Assembly: GCF_022458895.1 (NCBI RefSeq)
Contig: NZ_JAINFL010000005.1
Location: 372,001-436,000 of the forward strand
Direction: 5' to 3'
DNA: 64,000 nucleotides
Source: Roseihalotalea indica
GTDB lineage: Bacteria; Bacteroidota; Bacteroidia; Cytophagales; Cyclobacteriaceae
Both the position numbers and the translations under genes were made by a program. Positions 15,817-23,659 of the stretch are shown piece after piece; the first letter of the stretch is position 1, and the number at the start of each line of letters is the position of its first letter. The notes below the pieces were generated by a model. The model ran no database searches and had not been told where the DNA came from. It saw only the letters and a program-made list of their open reading frames with translations.

Positions 15817-16719
15817 CTATCCTCGGAAGCCGGTAGGAGTGGTCTGGGTATTTTTCTTGAAGAACTTGATGAAGTGGGAGGGATCTTCAAATCCCAGACA
15901 CCAGGAGATCTCCGAAATATTCCAGTGAGTATGCTTCAGCATGGCCCGGGCTTCCATCGTCAGGCGCTCGGCTAGTAACTGGGAGGTTGTTTTTCCGGTG
16001 GTCTCCTTGAGCACTTTGTTCAGGTGATTAATGTGCACATTGAGTTGTCCGGCATACTCTCCCGGAGTGCGAAAATGGATGCGCTGCACCGGAGATTCAA
16101 TAGGAAACTGACGTTCTACCAGTTCCAGAAACAGAGCCGTGATACGGTCGGCAGCATTGGAGTCGGATTTGACGACCTTTTGTAACTGAGCCGGGCGCAG
16201 CTTCAGTGCGGTATGAATAAGCTCGGAGACGAGGTTGCGCAGCACATCGTACTTATAGGGATAATCAGAAGCGATCTCCTGGAACATCTTCTGATAAATC
16301 TCCCGGACCTGTGCTACTTCATCGTTCTGTAAGGACAACACCGGGGTGCCTTCCGGTTGAAAGAGCGGGTATTCTTTGATGTTTCCATAGCCGTTGAAGA
16401 ATGCATCGGTAAACACACAGAATGCGCCTTCCTGCCGGGGTTGAAGGGGCTCCCAGTTATAGGGAATCTGGGGGTTGGCAAAAAGTAGCATATTATCAGT
16501 CACCTCCAGCGTTTTATCAGCGTAATACACCCGGTTCTTTCCGGTAATCAGACTGATTTTATAATAATCTTTACGGCTGTAAGGCATTGGGTAGGCGGTA
16601 TCGCCCACATAATCTTTCAGACTGAACACATTAAACTGACCCACGCGTCCTACAATCTCACTGGGCAGTATGCCGAGCTTGGTTCGGTAAAAATTCTCCA
16701 GGGTTAGCGTTTTTTCCAT
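15817..16719 (-). CDS. AraC-family transcriptional regulator
   Basis: 300 residues from the ATG at 16719 (a TTG two codons upstream is less likely). The N-terminal half (about 1-170) is a cupin-like sensing domain of the kind common in Bacteroidota AraC proteins: DYYKISLITGKNRVYYADKTLEV, MLLFANPQIPYNWEPL, GAFCVFTDAFF. The C-terminal half has two HTH motifs: EYAGQLNVHINHLNKVLKETTGKTTSQLLAERLTMEA and LKHTHWNISEISWCLGFEDPSHFIKFFKKNTQTTPTGFR. It follows a short-chain dehydrogenase on the same strand by 73 nt, a frequent pairing in which the regulator controls its neighbour. The inducer is unknown. Confidence 0.88.
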   Translation of the reverse strand: MEKTLTLENFYRTKLGILPSEIVGRVGQFNVFSLKDYVGDTAYPMPYSRKDYYKISLITGKNRVYYADKTLEVTDNMLLFANPQIPYNWEPLQPRQEGAFCVFTDAFFNGYGNIKEYPLFQPEGTPVLSLQNDEVAQVREIYQKMFQEIASDYPYKYDVLRNLVSELIHTALKLRPAQLQKVVKSDSNAADRITALFLELVERQFPIESPVQRIHFRTPGEYAGQLNVHINHLNKVLKETTGKTTSQLLAERLTMEARAMLKHTHWNISEISWCLGFEDPSHFIKFFKKNTQTTPTGFRG

Positions 16720-16752
16720 CAGCAAGGGATCTTAAAAACAAGAATTGAAATA

Positions 16753-16783
16753 GTTGGCGGCACAGGGTATACGTGCCACCAAC
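16753..16783 (-). terminator. Hairpin between SDR and AraC genes
   Basis: GTTGGCGGCAC (16753-16763) pairs with GTGCCACCAAC (16773-16783), 10 of 11 bases, with a 9-nt loop. It begins 10 nt after the dehydrogenase stop on the minus strand. There is no U-run, so partial termination or mRNA stabilisation is as likely as full termination. Confidence 0.4.
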
Positions 16784-16792
16784 AGCCCTGGT

Positions 16793-17557
16793 TTAGATGT
16801 TCTGTCCGCCAGAAACCTCAATGCGTTGGGCATTCACCCAGCGAGCATCTTCGGTGCACAGGAATGCGACCACCCCACCAATATCATCCGGTAGCCCAGC
16901 GCGGCCCAACGGAATGGTACTGGCAATGTGCTGGTTCACTTCCTGATTATCCCGTACCATGCCACCCCCGAAATCGGTTTCGATGGCACCAGGAGCCACC
17001 GTGTTGGCCCGAATTCCCCGGGCACCCAGCTCCTTGGCCTGATAGCGGGTTAGTACTTCAATGCCCCCTTTCATGGCGGCATAAGCCGAGTATCCCGGTA
17101 GGGCAAAGCGAGCCAGTCCGGTAGAGATATTGATGATGCCGCCATCATTGCGTAACAGCGGTAATACCTTCTGGGTCAGGAAGTATACTCCTTTCAGCTG
17201 AATGTTCATCAACTGGTCAAACTGTTCTTCGCTGGTTTCTGCAAAGGGAGCGTAGATACCAATACCGGCATTGTTGACGATGAAATCTATTCCATCAGCG
17301 TTGAAATCAGCTTTCAGCACCTCAACAAGTGCCGTTACGAAATCATCCATTGTACCTACCTTCGAGGTATCCAGCTGAAAGGCCGCAGCATTTACTCCTT
17401 TGGCTTTGATCTGCTCTACCACTTCACTGGCTTCTTCCTGCTTACTGTGGTAGGTCAGTACTACATCTAATCCTTTCTCGGCTATTTTTAAAGCCATGTT
17501 TTTACCTAGTCCCCGGCTTCCTCCGGTTACTAAAGCTATTTTTCTTTGTTGTGTCAT
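16793..17557 (-). CDS. Short-chain dehydrogenase/reductase
   Basis: 254 residues from the ATG at 17557; the upstream in-frame codons lack conservation, and GAAAGAAAA sits just before this ATG. The SDR signature is complete: the TGGSRGLG nucleotide-binding motif near residue 9, NNAGIG, the catalytic Ser in GGIINISTG, the YSAYAAMKGG Tyr-Lys pair, and the C-terminal TVAPGAIETDFGGG. VVLTYHSK after strand 2 suggests NADP(H) preference. The protein resembles FabG-like oxidoreductases of about 250 residues. Its substrate cannot be deduced. It precedes the AraC regulator on the same strand. Confidence 0.88.
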   Translation of the reverse strand: MTQQRKIALVTGGSRGLGKNMALKIAEKGLDVVLTYHSKQEEASEVVEQIKAKGVNAAAFQLDTSKVGTMDDFVTALVEVLKADFNADGIDFIVNNAGIGIYAPFAETSEEQFDQLMNIQLKGVYFLTQKVLPLLRNDGGIINISTGLARFALPGYSAYAAMKGGIEVLTRYQAKELGARGIRANTVAPGAIETDFGGGMVRDNQEVNQHIASTIPLGRAGLPDDIGGVVAFLCTEDARWVNAQRIEVSGGQNI

Positions 17558-17593
17558 TTTTCTTTCGGTTAAAATGATTAAAAAGTATCTTAA

Positions 17594-17619
17594 CAAAGAT
17601 ACGTGGGCTGAACAGGCAA
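17594..17619 (-). promoter_or_regulatory. Candidate promoter for SDR gene
   Basis: CAAAGATA at 17594-17601 reads TATCTTTG on the minus strand, an exact TAnnTTTG box 37 nt upstream of the dehydrogenase ATG. A CAA (TTG on the minus strand) at 17617-17619 is a possible -33 element, but the spacing is short. Confidence 0.35.
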
Positions 17620-17814
17620 CAGGTAGTCGTTTTCAAACCACTTATAGTCAATATCAAATCATGGGGTTTTGTTAGTTGATTTTTTTTTCTCTTAGCGGAT
17701 TAAGGGGATAGAAGGCTGGTTTTTGGAAATACTTTTGCAATAAATTCAATAGTTTTTTTAGCGTGAAGCTCCCTTAATATGTATCTTAACCATGAAATAA
17801 AACCAGGTTTTTTT

Positions 17815-18189
17815 ATGGAAAGCAGTATTACGAAAGCCTCCACCGTAGATGAATACATTAGCATGTTTCCGGAAGATATTCAACTGAAACTGCAACAGCT
17901 ACGGCAGACTGTGCGAGAGACAGTACCGGAGGCGGAAGAAGTGATAAGTTATGCCATGCCTACCTACAAACTTCATGGTAATCTGGTGCACTTCGCCGCT
18001 TTCAAAAAGCACATCGGGTTTTATCCGGCTCCTTCCGGAATCACTGCCTTTCAGGATGAGCTTGCTCCCTACAGAAGAGCCAAAGGCTCAGTGCAATTTC
18101 CGCTCAGCGAACCGCTGCCGCTAAAATTGATTCAAAAAATAGTGAAGCATAGAGTAAAAGAAAATCTGGCTAAAACGAAGAAAAAGTAA
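17815..18189 (+). CDS. DUF1801/YdhG-like frataxin-fold protein
   Basis: 124 residues from the ATG at 17815; an upstream in-frame ATG at 17779 adds twelve residues without family similarity. The protein has the DUF1801 pattern: TVDEYISMFPEDIQLKLQQLRQTVRETVPEAEEVISYAMPTYKLHGNLVHFAAFKKHIGFYPAP, then YRRAKGSVQFPLSEPLPLKLIQKIVKHRVKEN. This fold is shared with the iron-binding YdhG family, though many members have no known role. The C-terminal KTKKK ends at TAA 18187-18189; the same frame then continues into a recognisable helix-hairpin-helix domain, so the present protein may be a shortened version of a longer ancestor. Confidence 0.82.
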   Translation: MESSITKASTVDEYISMFPEDIQLKLQQLRQTVRETVPEAEEVISYAMPTYKLHGNLVHFAAFKKHIGFYPAPSGITAFQDELAPYRRAKGSVQFPLSEPLPLKLIQKIVKHRVKENLAKTKKK

Positions 18190-18438
18190 CCAGACGTACC
18201 GGAATTCCACGAATCCCCATTCCAAAAGCAGCGACTGCCCAGTCTGAGAAAGCGAAACGGACTAAAAGGTTTTCTGGGTGAGTTGGCGGCACCCGCTCGT
18301 CGGGCACTGAAAGGGCAAGGAATAACCGGCATACAACAGCTATCCAAATTATCTGAGAAAGATGCATTGGCCCTGTAAGGAGTGGATAAAAGCTCTATTC
18401 CCAAGCTGAAAACAGCCCTGGTTGCCCAAGGTCTATAG
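18190..18438 (+). pseudogene. Detached HhH (RNAP alpha-CTD-like) domain with in-frame stop
   Basis: Directly after the DUF1801 stop and in the same frame, the translation reads PDVPEFHESPFQKQR, then LGELAAPARRALKGQGITGIQQLSKLSEKDALAL, a TAA at 18376-18378, and GVDKSSIPKLKTALVAQGL to TAG at 18436-18438. This is the pattern of small helix-hairpin-helix domains related to the RNA polymerase alpha C-terminal domain (A..RAL...GI..L..L......L..G.G...+..L...L...GL). There is no ATG in the segment. Either two nonsense changes broke a DUF1801-HhH protein, or a separate small gene decayed. It is not expected to be translated as one piece. Confidence 0.65.
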
Positions 18439-18542
18439 TTTCAATGATTATAAGGCCGCTCACCGGAGGTAGGCTGAACAACAGAAAGTATCTATCGGCT
18501 GGTAGAAGGTTCTGATTTCCTTGAAAACCGTATCTTTGAGGT

Positions 18543-19724
18543 ATGAGCCAACGAAACAACACCCTGTTACTACTTTTTATTATTATCGGATTTATTTCAC
18601 TTTCCGGTACCCGTCCGGCGGTAAATCTTAAGAACGAGATTTTAAAGCTGGAAAAAGAACGGGTTATGGAAGATGCCGATGACTATCTAACCGCCGAGAT
18701 TCAGACGGTGACCGGAGCCAGCAGTCCTCGTTCGGCCGGCGGTATTCATGATTTTTACTCAGAAGGAGATTACTGGTGGCCCGACTCGGCCAACCCGGAA
18801 GCCCCCTACGTGAGACACGACGGGCTGACAAACCCTGATAACTTTACCGAGCACCGGGTGCGGATGCGTAGGCTAAGCCTAATTGTCCCCACTTTAGTTT
18901 CCGCCTATGTGATTACCGAGGATGGCAAGTACGCTGAACGAGCCATTGAGCATCTGACCGCCTGGTTTGCCAATGAAGCAACCCGCATGAACCCTGATAT
19001 GCTGTACAGCCAGGCCATTTACGGTAGGGTAACCGGGCGCGGCATTGGGATCATTGATGCTATCCATCTGGTGGAGGTCGTTAAGGCAGCCATGGTACTA
19101 GAAGATGATGGGGTTCTAAAAGGAGAAGATCTGACTAAAATCAAGGAATGGTTTGCTGCGTTTAACGAGTGGATCACCACTCACCCGTATGGCATTGAGG
19201 AGAAAAATAATGGAAATAACCACAGTACTTGTTGGGCTATGCAGGTGGCTATGTATGCTAAGTTCACCGGGAATGACTCACTACTGGAGGAATGCAAGGA
19301 TTTCTACCAGCAAACGTTGCTTCCGGAACAGATGATTGCCGATGGTTCTTTTCCCAAGGAGACCAAACGCACCAAGCCCTATGGCTATTCCTTATTCAAT
19401 CTGGATGCCATGTATACTCTGCTGCATATCTTAAGCGACAAATACCCTGATATATGGGAGTATTCTCCTAATGATACCCTGGATATTCAGCAAGCCGTGG
19501 AATTTATGTATCCCTACATCAAAGATAAGTCTACCTGGCCTTATCCGGACGATGTGATGTATTTTGAAGACTGGCCCATGCGGCATGCGTCTCTGCTTTT
19601 TGCGTATATGGCCTTTGATGATGAAAAATACTTTGATCTCTGGAAGACCCTTGAGCCTGAATCAGAGAAGGACGAAGTGGTAAGAAATTTCTTCATTCGC
19701 CAGCCGCTGCTGTGGTTGAATTGA
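18543..19724 (+). CDS. Secreted alginate-lyase-family polysaccharide lyase
   Basis: A 393-residue protein with an N-terminal signal sequence (MSQRNNTLLLLFIIIGFISLSG). The mature part matches the alginate_lyase (PL5-like, alpha/alpha toroid) family: GGIHDFYSEGDYWWPDSANPEAPYVRHDGLTNPDNF, an alpha-helical series including RMRRLSLIVPTLVSAYVITEDGKYAERAIEHL, then the catalytic-site motif EEKNNGNNHSTCWAMQVAMYAKF, and the C-terminal ETKRTKPYGYSLFNLDAMYTLLHIL. PL5 enzymes cleave beta-linked mannuronate by elimination, with Asn-His and Tyr in these motifs. Distant members act on other uronates. It would act in the periplasm or outside the cell. A TATCTTTG box at 18531-18538 lies only 4 nt before the ATG. 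Confidence 0.8.
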   Translation: MSQRNNTLLLLFIIIGFISLSGTRPAVNLKNEILKLEKERVMEDADDYLTAEIQTVTGASSPRSAGGIHDFYSEGDYWWPDSANPEAPYVRHDGLTNPDNFTEHRVRMRRLSLIVPTLVSAYVITEDGKYAERAIEHLTAWFANEATRMNPDMLYSQAIYGRVTGRGIGIIDAIHLVEVVKAAMVLEDDGVLKGEDLTKIKEWFAAFNEWITTHPYGIEEKNNGNNHSTCWAMQVAMYAKFTGNDSLLEECKDFYQQTLLPEQMIADGSFPKETKRTKPYGYSLFNLDAMYTLLHILSDKYPDIWEYSPNDTLDIQQAVEFMYPYIKDKSTWPYPDDVMYFEDWPMRHASLLFAYMAFDDEKYFDLWKTLEPESEKDEVVRNFFIRQPLLWLN

Positions 19725-19753
19725 GAGGGTGCTAAATCTTAAATGTATATCCT

Positions 19754-20326
19754 ATGCAAGCAAACAAGTGGACCTCCCAACTGCTCCGTATAACCTCCCG
19801 TTTTCAGCAGACATTTGGGACGTTGACCGCAGAACAATTAAACTGGAAACCAGATCCATCCATATGGAGCATCGCTCAGAACATTGATCATCTGATGGTA
19901 ATCAATAAAACCTATTTCCCGATTCTGACTGCTTTGCAAGAAGGAACCTACAGGCCACCTTTCATGGCTCGTATTGGCTTTATGGTCAACTTTTTAGGGA
20001 ATACCTTGCTAAAAGCAGTGCAGCCCGATAGAAAGAAAAAAACGAAAACCTTTCCTCTCTGGGAACCTACACAAAGCGAAGTGTCAGCCGATATTTTGAA
20101 GCGGTTTGAAGAACACCAAGTGGAATTGGCTCGGATGATCGAACACACCACAGAAGCGGTAGAAAAGGGGACAGTCATTGCCTCCCCGGCCAATCGGAAT
20201 ATCGTCTACAAGCTGGAAACGGCCTTTGACATTATCGTAGCTCACGAACACCGGCATTTTGAGCAGGCGAAAGAGGTACTAGAAAGGTTGCCTGGACAAG
20301 ACTCTGCACCTGATAATATTGCTTAA
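19754..20326 (+). CDS. DinB-family four-helix-bundle protein
   Basis: A 190-residue cytoplasmic protein with the DinB_2 layout. LTAEQLNWKPDPSIWSIAQNIDHLMVINKTYF carries the first conserved His, the central helices follow, and FDIIVAHEHRHFEQAKEVLERL carries the HxxxH-type metal ligands. Family members bind a divalent metal and act in thiol transfer or detoxification, but most are uncharacterised. It starts 29 nt after the alginate lyase stop, so the two may be cotranscribed, though no functional link is evident. The C-terminal tail PGQDSAPDNIA is short and acidic. Confidence 0.8.
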   Translation: MQANKWTSQLLRITSRFQQTFGTLTAEQLNWKPDPSIWSIAQNIDHLMVINKTYFPILTALQEGTYRPPFMARIGFMVNFLGNTLLKAVQPDRKKKTKTFPLWEPTQSEVSADILKRFEEHQVELARMIEHTTEAVEKGTVIASPANRNIVYKLETAFDIIVAHEHRHFEQAKEVLERLPGQDSAPDNIA

Positions 20327-20566
20327 AATGGCTTAGTTTCTTAAGCAGGATATCAGCCAATACTGGACTACCTAACGTGTTTAAACGTAACGAATGGGGT
20401 AAGACTAAACTTTGAGAAACAGGTGAAAAAAAGTCTATGCTATCATTACGACTTAAGATAAAACTTATTTTTACTAAGCTGGTTCTCTAGCTCGATAAGC
20501 AACGAATGCAAGCGGTTATTCAATTGATAAGAGGTGCTGAAGTTGTAAGACTTTGATTATGTAATT

Positions 20567-20998
20567 ATGTTCAAAATGCTTTTTGCTACCTTACTAGGGG
20601 CTTTGTTGTCGATAGGCTCCGTGAACTACAATCAACGGGTGGTGGTAACGGTTATAGGTTTGAAAAACACTCAGGGAAATTGTAATGCCTGTCTTTTTAG
20701 TAATGCTGATGCTTTTCCGGGCGAAGCTGCTGAGGCAGTAGCATGCAAAAAAGGCGCTATTTCGGGGAGTAATGCGGAAGTTATTTTTGAAAATGTGCCC
20801 GCCGGAACGTTTGCCGTTTCTGTTTTTCATGACGAAAATGATGACGGTGAGCTAAACACAAACTTTCTGGGAATTCCTCAAGAGGGATATGGTGCTTCCG
20901 GGAATGTGCTTCCGAAGATGAGTGCCCCATCATTTGAGGATAACTCTTTTACCGTTTCAGATAATGATATTGCACTGGAAATTAAGCTCCGGTATTAA
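20567..20998 (+). CDS. Secreted DUF2141 protein
   Basis: A 143-residue protein with a signal peptide (MFKMLFATLLGALLSIGSVNY). The mature domain matches DUF2141: VVVTVIGLKNTQGNCNACLFSNADAFPGEAAEAVACKKGAISGSNAEVIFENVPAGTFAVSVFHDENDDGELNTNFLGIPQEGYGASGN. The acidic HDENDDGELNTN turn may bind calcium. It is a small immunoglobulin-like beta domain, periplasmic or exported, of unknown function, and widespread in Bacteroidota. It has a 240-nt leader region without features and is followed by a membrane protein gene on the same strand. Confidence 0.82.
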   Translation: MFKMLFATLLGALLSIGSVNYNQRVVVTVIGLKNTQGNCNACLFSNADAFPGEAAEAVACKKGAISGSNAEVIFENVPAGTFAVSVFHDENDDGELNTNFLGIPQEGYGASGNVLPKMSAPSFEDNSFTVSDNDIALEIKLRY

Positions 20999-21061
20999 AT
21001 TGTGGTTCAGAACAGGCGAGTGTAGCCGATATGAGTAGTTAAAAAAATAAAAACACTCCAG

Positions 21062-21490
21062 ATGAAAAACGTTATTTCCGAACGTGCTGCCTTTTATGGT
21101 CTGGTAGGTATTCTGTCTGCTATCACCATTTTCCATGTGCTGATCCTTTCGGGTATTATTCCCTTTCAGATTGTGTGGGGAGGAAGACTGGAAAATCGCG
21201 AGCAAATGCTTCAATTTGAAATGATCTCCTTGCTCCTGAATGCATGTATGTTACTGGTAATAGGTATTAGAGGTGGTTTGGTGAAGGTAACTATTAATCC
21301 TCTGATCATCAGAATATTGCTATGGGCTATGTGTGGGTTATTTATACTCAACACTTTGGGTAATGTACTTTCTAATAATACTCTGGAAGCAATTATTTTT
21401 ACTCCACTAACGCTGCTTCTGGCAATTTTTAGCTGGCGTCTTGCCGTGGGGCATGGGCGTAGCTTAAAGGCTCGCCCCCAGCATAAATAG
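21062..21490 (+). CDS. Small integral membrane protein
   Basis: A 142-residue protein with four predicted TM helices: AAFYGLVGILSAITIFHVLIL, MISLLLNACMLLVIGI, IIRILLWAMCGLFILNTLG and TPLTLLLAIFSWRLAVG. An extracytoplasmic loop (PFQIVWGGRLENREQMLQ) follows the first helix. The arrangement is like a family of uncharacterised four-TM proteins often annotated only as membrane proteins. No catalytic or transport motif is seen. It lies between the DUF2141 gene (63 nt) and the OsmC gene (15 nt) on the same strand, so an operon with OsmC is plausible. Confidence 0.65.
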   Translation: MKNVISERAAFYGLVGILSAITIFHVLILSGIIPFQIVWGGRLENREQMLQFEMISLLLNACMLLVIGIRGGLVKVTINPLIIRILLWAMCGLFILNTLGNVLSNNTLEAIIFTPLTLLLAIFSWRLAVGHGRSLKARPQHK

Positions 21491-21505
21491 GCAAATTTTC
21501 TTCTT

Positions 21506-22018
21506 ATGACTTCAGATGAATTAAGAAATCTTCAGGCACCCCTAAAAGAAAAATACCGGGACCAACCGGAAGCCGCTACCATCACGCTAAAAGCGAAAGG
21601 CGAACTGGGAAGCGGTGTGTCCTGCAAAGTAGAAACGGGAAAACAAGTGGTAGAAGCGGGCCTGCACCCCGCTACCGGGGGTGATGGCATATTAGCCTGC
21701 TCTGGTGATATGTTACTGGATGCTCTGGTGGCTTGTGCCGGGGTGACACTTACGGCGGTTGCTACAGCTATTGGCATTGAAATCCGAAGCGGCAGGGTAG
21801 AGGCCGAAGGTGATCTGGACTTCCGGGGTACACTGGGAGTTTCTAAAGAAGTACCGGTTGGATTTAAAGCAATTCGTCTTTCCTTTCATTTAGATACAGA
21901 TGCCACTACTGAGCAAAGGGAGAGTCTGGCTAAGCTCACTGAGCGCTACTGTGTAGTGTATCAGACCATTAGCAAGGGTGTAGCGGTTGAAACATCCTTC
22001 CACACCTCTGCTGGTTAA
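21506..22018 (+). CDS. OsmC-family peroxiredoxin-like protein
   Basis: A 170-residue OsmC-fold protein. The two conserved cysteines of the family are Cys77 (DALVACAGVTLTAVAT) and Cys149 (LAKLTERYCVVYQTIS), which form the peroxide-reducing thiol pair in OsmC and Ohr. The mid-region RSGRVEAEGDLDFRGTLGVSKEVPVGFKAIRLSFHLD supplies the beta sheet. The expected activity is thiol-dependent reduction of hydroperoxides. Length is slightly above the usual 140-150 because of an N-terminal extension (MTSDELRNLQAPLKEKYRDQ). It ends 39 nt from the convergent VOC gene; only a weak 4-bp stem lies between them. Confidence 0.85.
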   Translation: MTSDELRNLQAPLKEKYRDQPEAATITLKAKGELGSGVSCKVETGKQVVEAGLHPATGGDGILACSGDMLLDALVACAGVTLTAVATAIGIEIRSGRVEAEGDLDFRGTLGVSKEVPVGFKAIRLSFHLDTDATTEQRESLAKLTERYCVVYQTISKGVAVETSFHTSAG

Positions 22019-22057
22019 TAATTTATCGCTGGATCAGGAAAAAAAGCTAAAGAAGGC

Positions 22058-22516
22058 TTAATTCTTCGGATAGTCATCGTTTACTTCAATCCAGTAACCA
22101 TCCGGGTCCTTGAAGTAGATCTGCTTTACACCATCTACTCTCAGGGTAGGTTCCTTAGAATCACCCACCCAGTTAATCCGGTCAATATCGTGTTTATTCA
22201 GAGTAGCGATAAAGTCATCCATAGAGGGTACGCTGAAGCATAAGTGGGTGTTTTTGTCGTGCTCAATGGTTTCACTGGCCCGTTGGATAAGGTGCAGTTG
22301 GCCATTGCCGCCAATACTAAACCAGGTGTGGATTCCATCATGAAACGGCTCGGGAATCTCCTTCAGGTTGAGTATTTCTTTATAAAAGGCGGTGCTTTCT
22401 TCCAAATCCACCACATTAATGGCGATGTGATTCAGGGTGCCGTACGTTTGAGCAGTGACAGGAGTGTTCAGGAAGAATAAGCCGGAAAAAGAAAGGCAGA
22501 TCAATAAGTATTTCAT
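22058..22516 (-). CDS. Secreted VOC (glyoxalase-fold) protein
   Basis: A 152-residue protein with a signal peptide (MKYLLICLSFSGLFFLNTPVTAQ) and one vicinal-oxygen-chelate domain: LNHIAINVVDLEESTAFYKEILNLKEIPEPF, TWFSIGGNGQLHLI, THLCFSVPSMDDFIATLNKHDI and QIYFKDPDGYWIEV. The first His (NHIAINV) and the last Glu (WIEV) are the usual metal ligands. Exported VOC proteins are common in Bacteroidota; the substrate is unknown. The gene is separated from the upstream epimerase by a structured spacer. Confidence 0.85.
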   Translation of the reverse strand: MKYLLICLSFSGLFFLNTPVTAQTYGTLNHIAINVVDLEESTAFYKEILNLKEIPEPFHDGIHTWFSIGGNGQLHLIQRASETIEHDKNTHLCFSVPSMDDFIATLNKHDIDRINWVGDSKEPTLRVDGVKQIYFKDPDGYWIEVNDDYPKN

Positions 22517-22537
22517 AGTGTATTATACAGAAAAGAA

Positions 22538-22607
22538 GTTAGGTATGAGATAATAATGCACCCCGAAATTATCAGATTTCCAGACGAACACCAATCCCAT
22601 ACCTAAC
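22538..22607. other. Nested inverted repeats in spacer
   Basis: An outer stem GTTAGGTATG (22538-22547) / CATACCTAAC (22598-22607) encloses an inner stem GATAAT (22549-22554) / ATTATC (22568-22573). It lies between the epimerase stop and the VOC start, both on the minus strand. It may affect transcript termination or processing; no U-tract is seen. Confidence 0.4.
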
Positions 22608-22655
22608 AAAAAGAAAATTAGCAATAATAAAAGAACGTGGATTGCGCTGTTTAGC

Positions 22656-23609
22656 TTATACAGTGAGTTCGGATAAATATTGATAGTCTTCTTTCACACT
22701 TTCTATAGATGAATTTGAGTACGTCTCCTGCTCAATCAGAAAATGCTTCATACCGTTCTCTTTAGCTACTTTCAGAATATTCGAGTAATCAATAGCTCCC
22801 TTGCCTAGTTCAATGTTACGTTCATGGTTTTGCTTGTCCATATCTTTGACATGCCCGAGCGGGAAACGGTTGGGGTACTTTTGCAGATACGCCACAGGGT
22901 CTTGTCCACCGGCTACAACCCAGAACATGTCCAGTTCCCACTGCACCAGTTCGGGATCGGTGTTATCCAGCATAAAATCGTAGATCATGGTGTCGCCTAC
23001 TTTTTCGTATTCAAACCAATGGTTATGGTACGCAAAGGTAAGGCCAGCATCCTTACATTTCTCACCAACTTGATTGAACAGGTCCGCTGTACTTTTCAGG
23101 TCATCGGGGGTTTTGCGCAGGCTTTCGTCCATCCAGGAGCAGGTAAGATAAGTTTGCCCGGTTTTGGCGGCTTGTTCCAGCAACTCATCAAATTTTGAGA
23201 GCAGGGTGGCCTGTCGCCAGGAATCGGCGCTACCGTTAGGGCTACCCGAGCTGACATGGCTGCTGACCAGGGTCATTCCCATATCCTTGAGCATGCTCGA
23301 GAAAGCTTCCGGTTCCATACCAAAATACTGGCCGCCCTGTTGGCCAGGGTACGCTTCGATTTCTTTATACCCCATATTGGCCAGTTGCTGTAGTGTGCCT
23401 TGCAAGTCATTTTCAATAATGTCTCTTACAGAATATAGCTGAATGCCAATGGGCGAAACGTTTCCGTTCGATGAAGAAGTGGATGACGCTTGCGTACTAT
23501 CGGCGGTTTGCTCCTTACTTTGCGGAGACGAACAGGCAGGCAAAATCAAAGATCCCAGAGCAAAAGCTCCGGCATGCTTAAAAAAAATACGGCGATTTAA
23601 ATTAGACAT
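22656..23609 (-). CDS. Exported sugar phosphate isomerase/epimerase (TIM barrel)
   Basis: A 317-residue protein. The N-terminus MSNLNRRIFFKHAGAFALGSLILPAC is a twin-arginine-like signal that ends in a lipobox-like ALGSLILPAC, so a lipid-anchored periplasmic protein is likely. The TIM barrel of the xylose-isomerase/AP-endonuclease-2 superfamily follows: GIQLYSVRDII, MGYKEIEAYPG, LTFAYHNHWFEYEKV, VQWELDMFWV, PLGHVKDMD, FLIEQETY. His, Glu and Asp in these motifs are the divalent-metal ligands. Proteins of this type are frequently linked to 3-keto-glycoside metabolism in Bacteroidota. It lies on the same strand as the TolB-like gene upstream, with a 50-nt gap. Confidence 0.82.
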   Translation of the reverse strand: MSNLNRRIFFKHAGAFALGSLILPACSSPQSKEQTADSTQASSTSSSNGNVSPIGIQLYSVRDIIENDLQGTLQQLANMGYKEIEAYPGQQGGQYFGMEPEAFSSMLKDMGMTLVSSHVSSGSPNGSADSWRQATLLSKFDELLEQAAKTGQTYLTCSWMDESLRKTPDDLKSTADLFNQVGEKCKDAGLTFAYHNHWFEYEKVGDTMIYDFMLDNTDPELVQWELDMFWVVAGGQDPVAYLQKYPNRFPLGHVKDMDKQNHERNIELGKGAIDYSNILKVAKENGMKHFLIEQETYSNSSIESVKEDYQYLSELTV

Positions 23610-23659
23610 AAGTTTGGTTATTGATAAGTAATTATTGAATAATTGGACTGACTTGGGGT

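Noticed and set aside
22538..22607. Insertion-sequence ends
   Set aside because: The inverted repeats are only 70 bp apart, with no transposase and no flanking target duplication seen.
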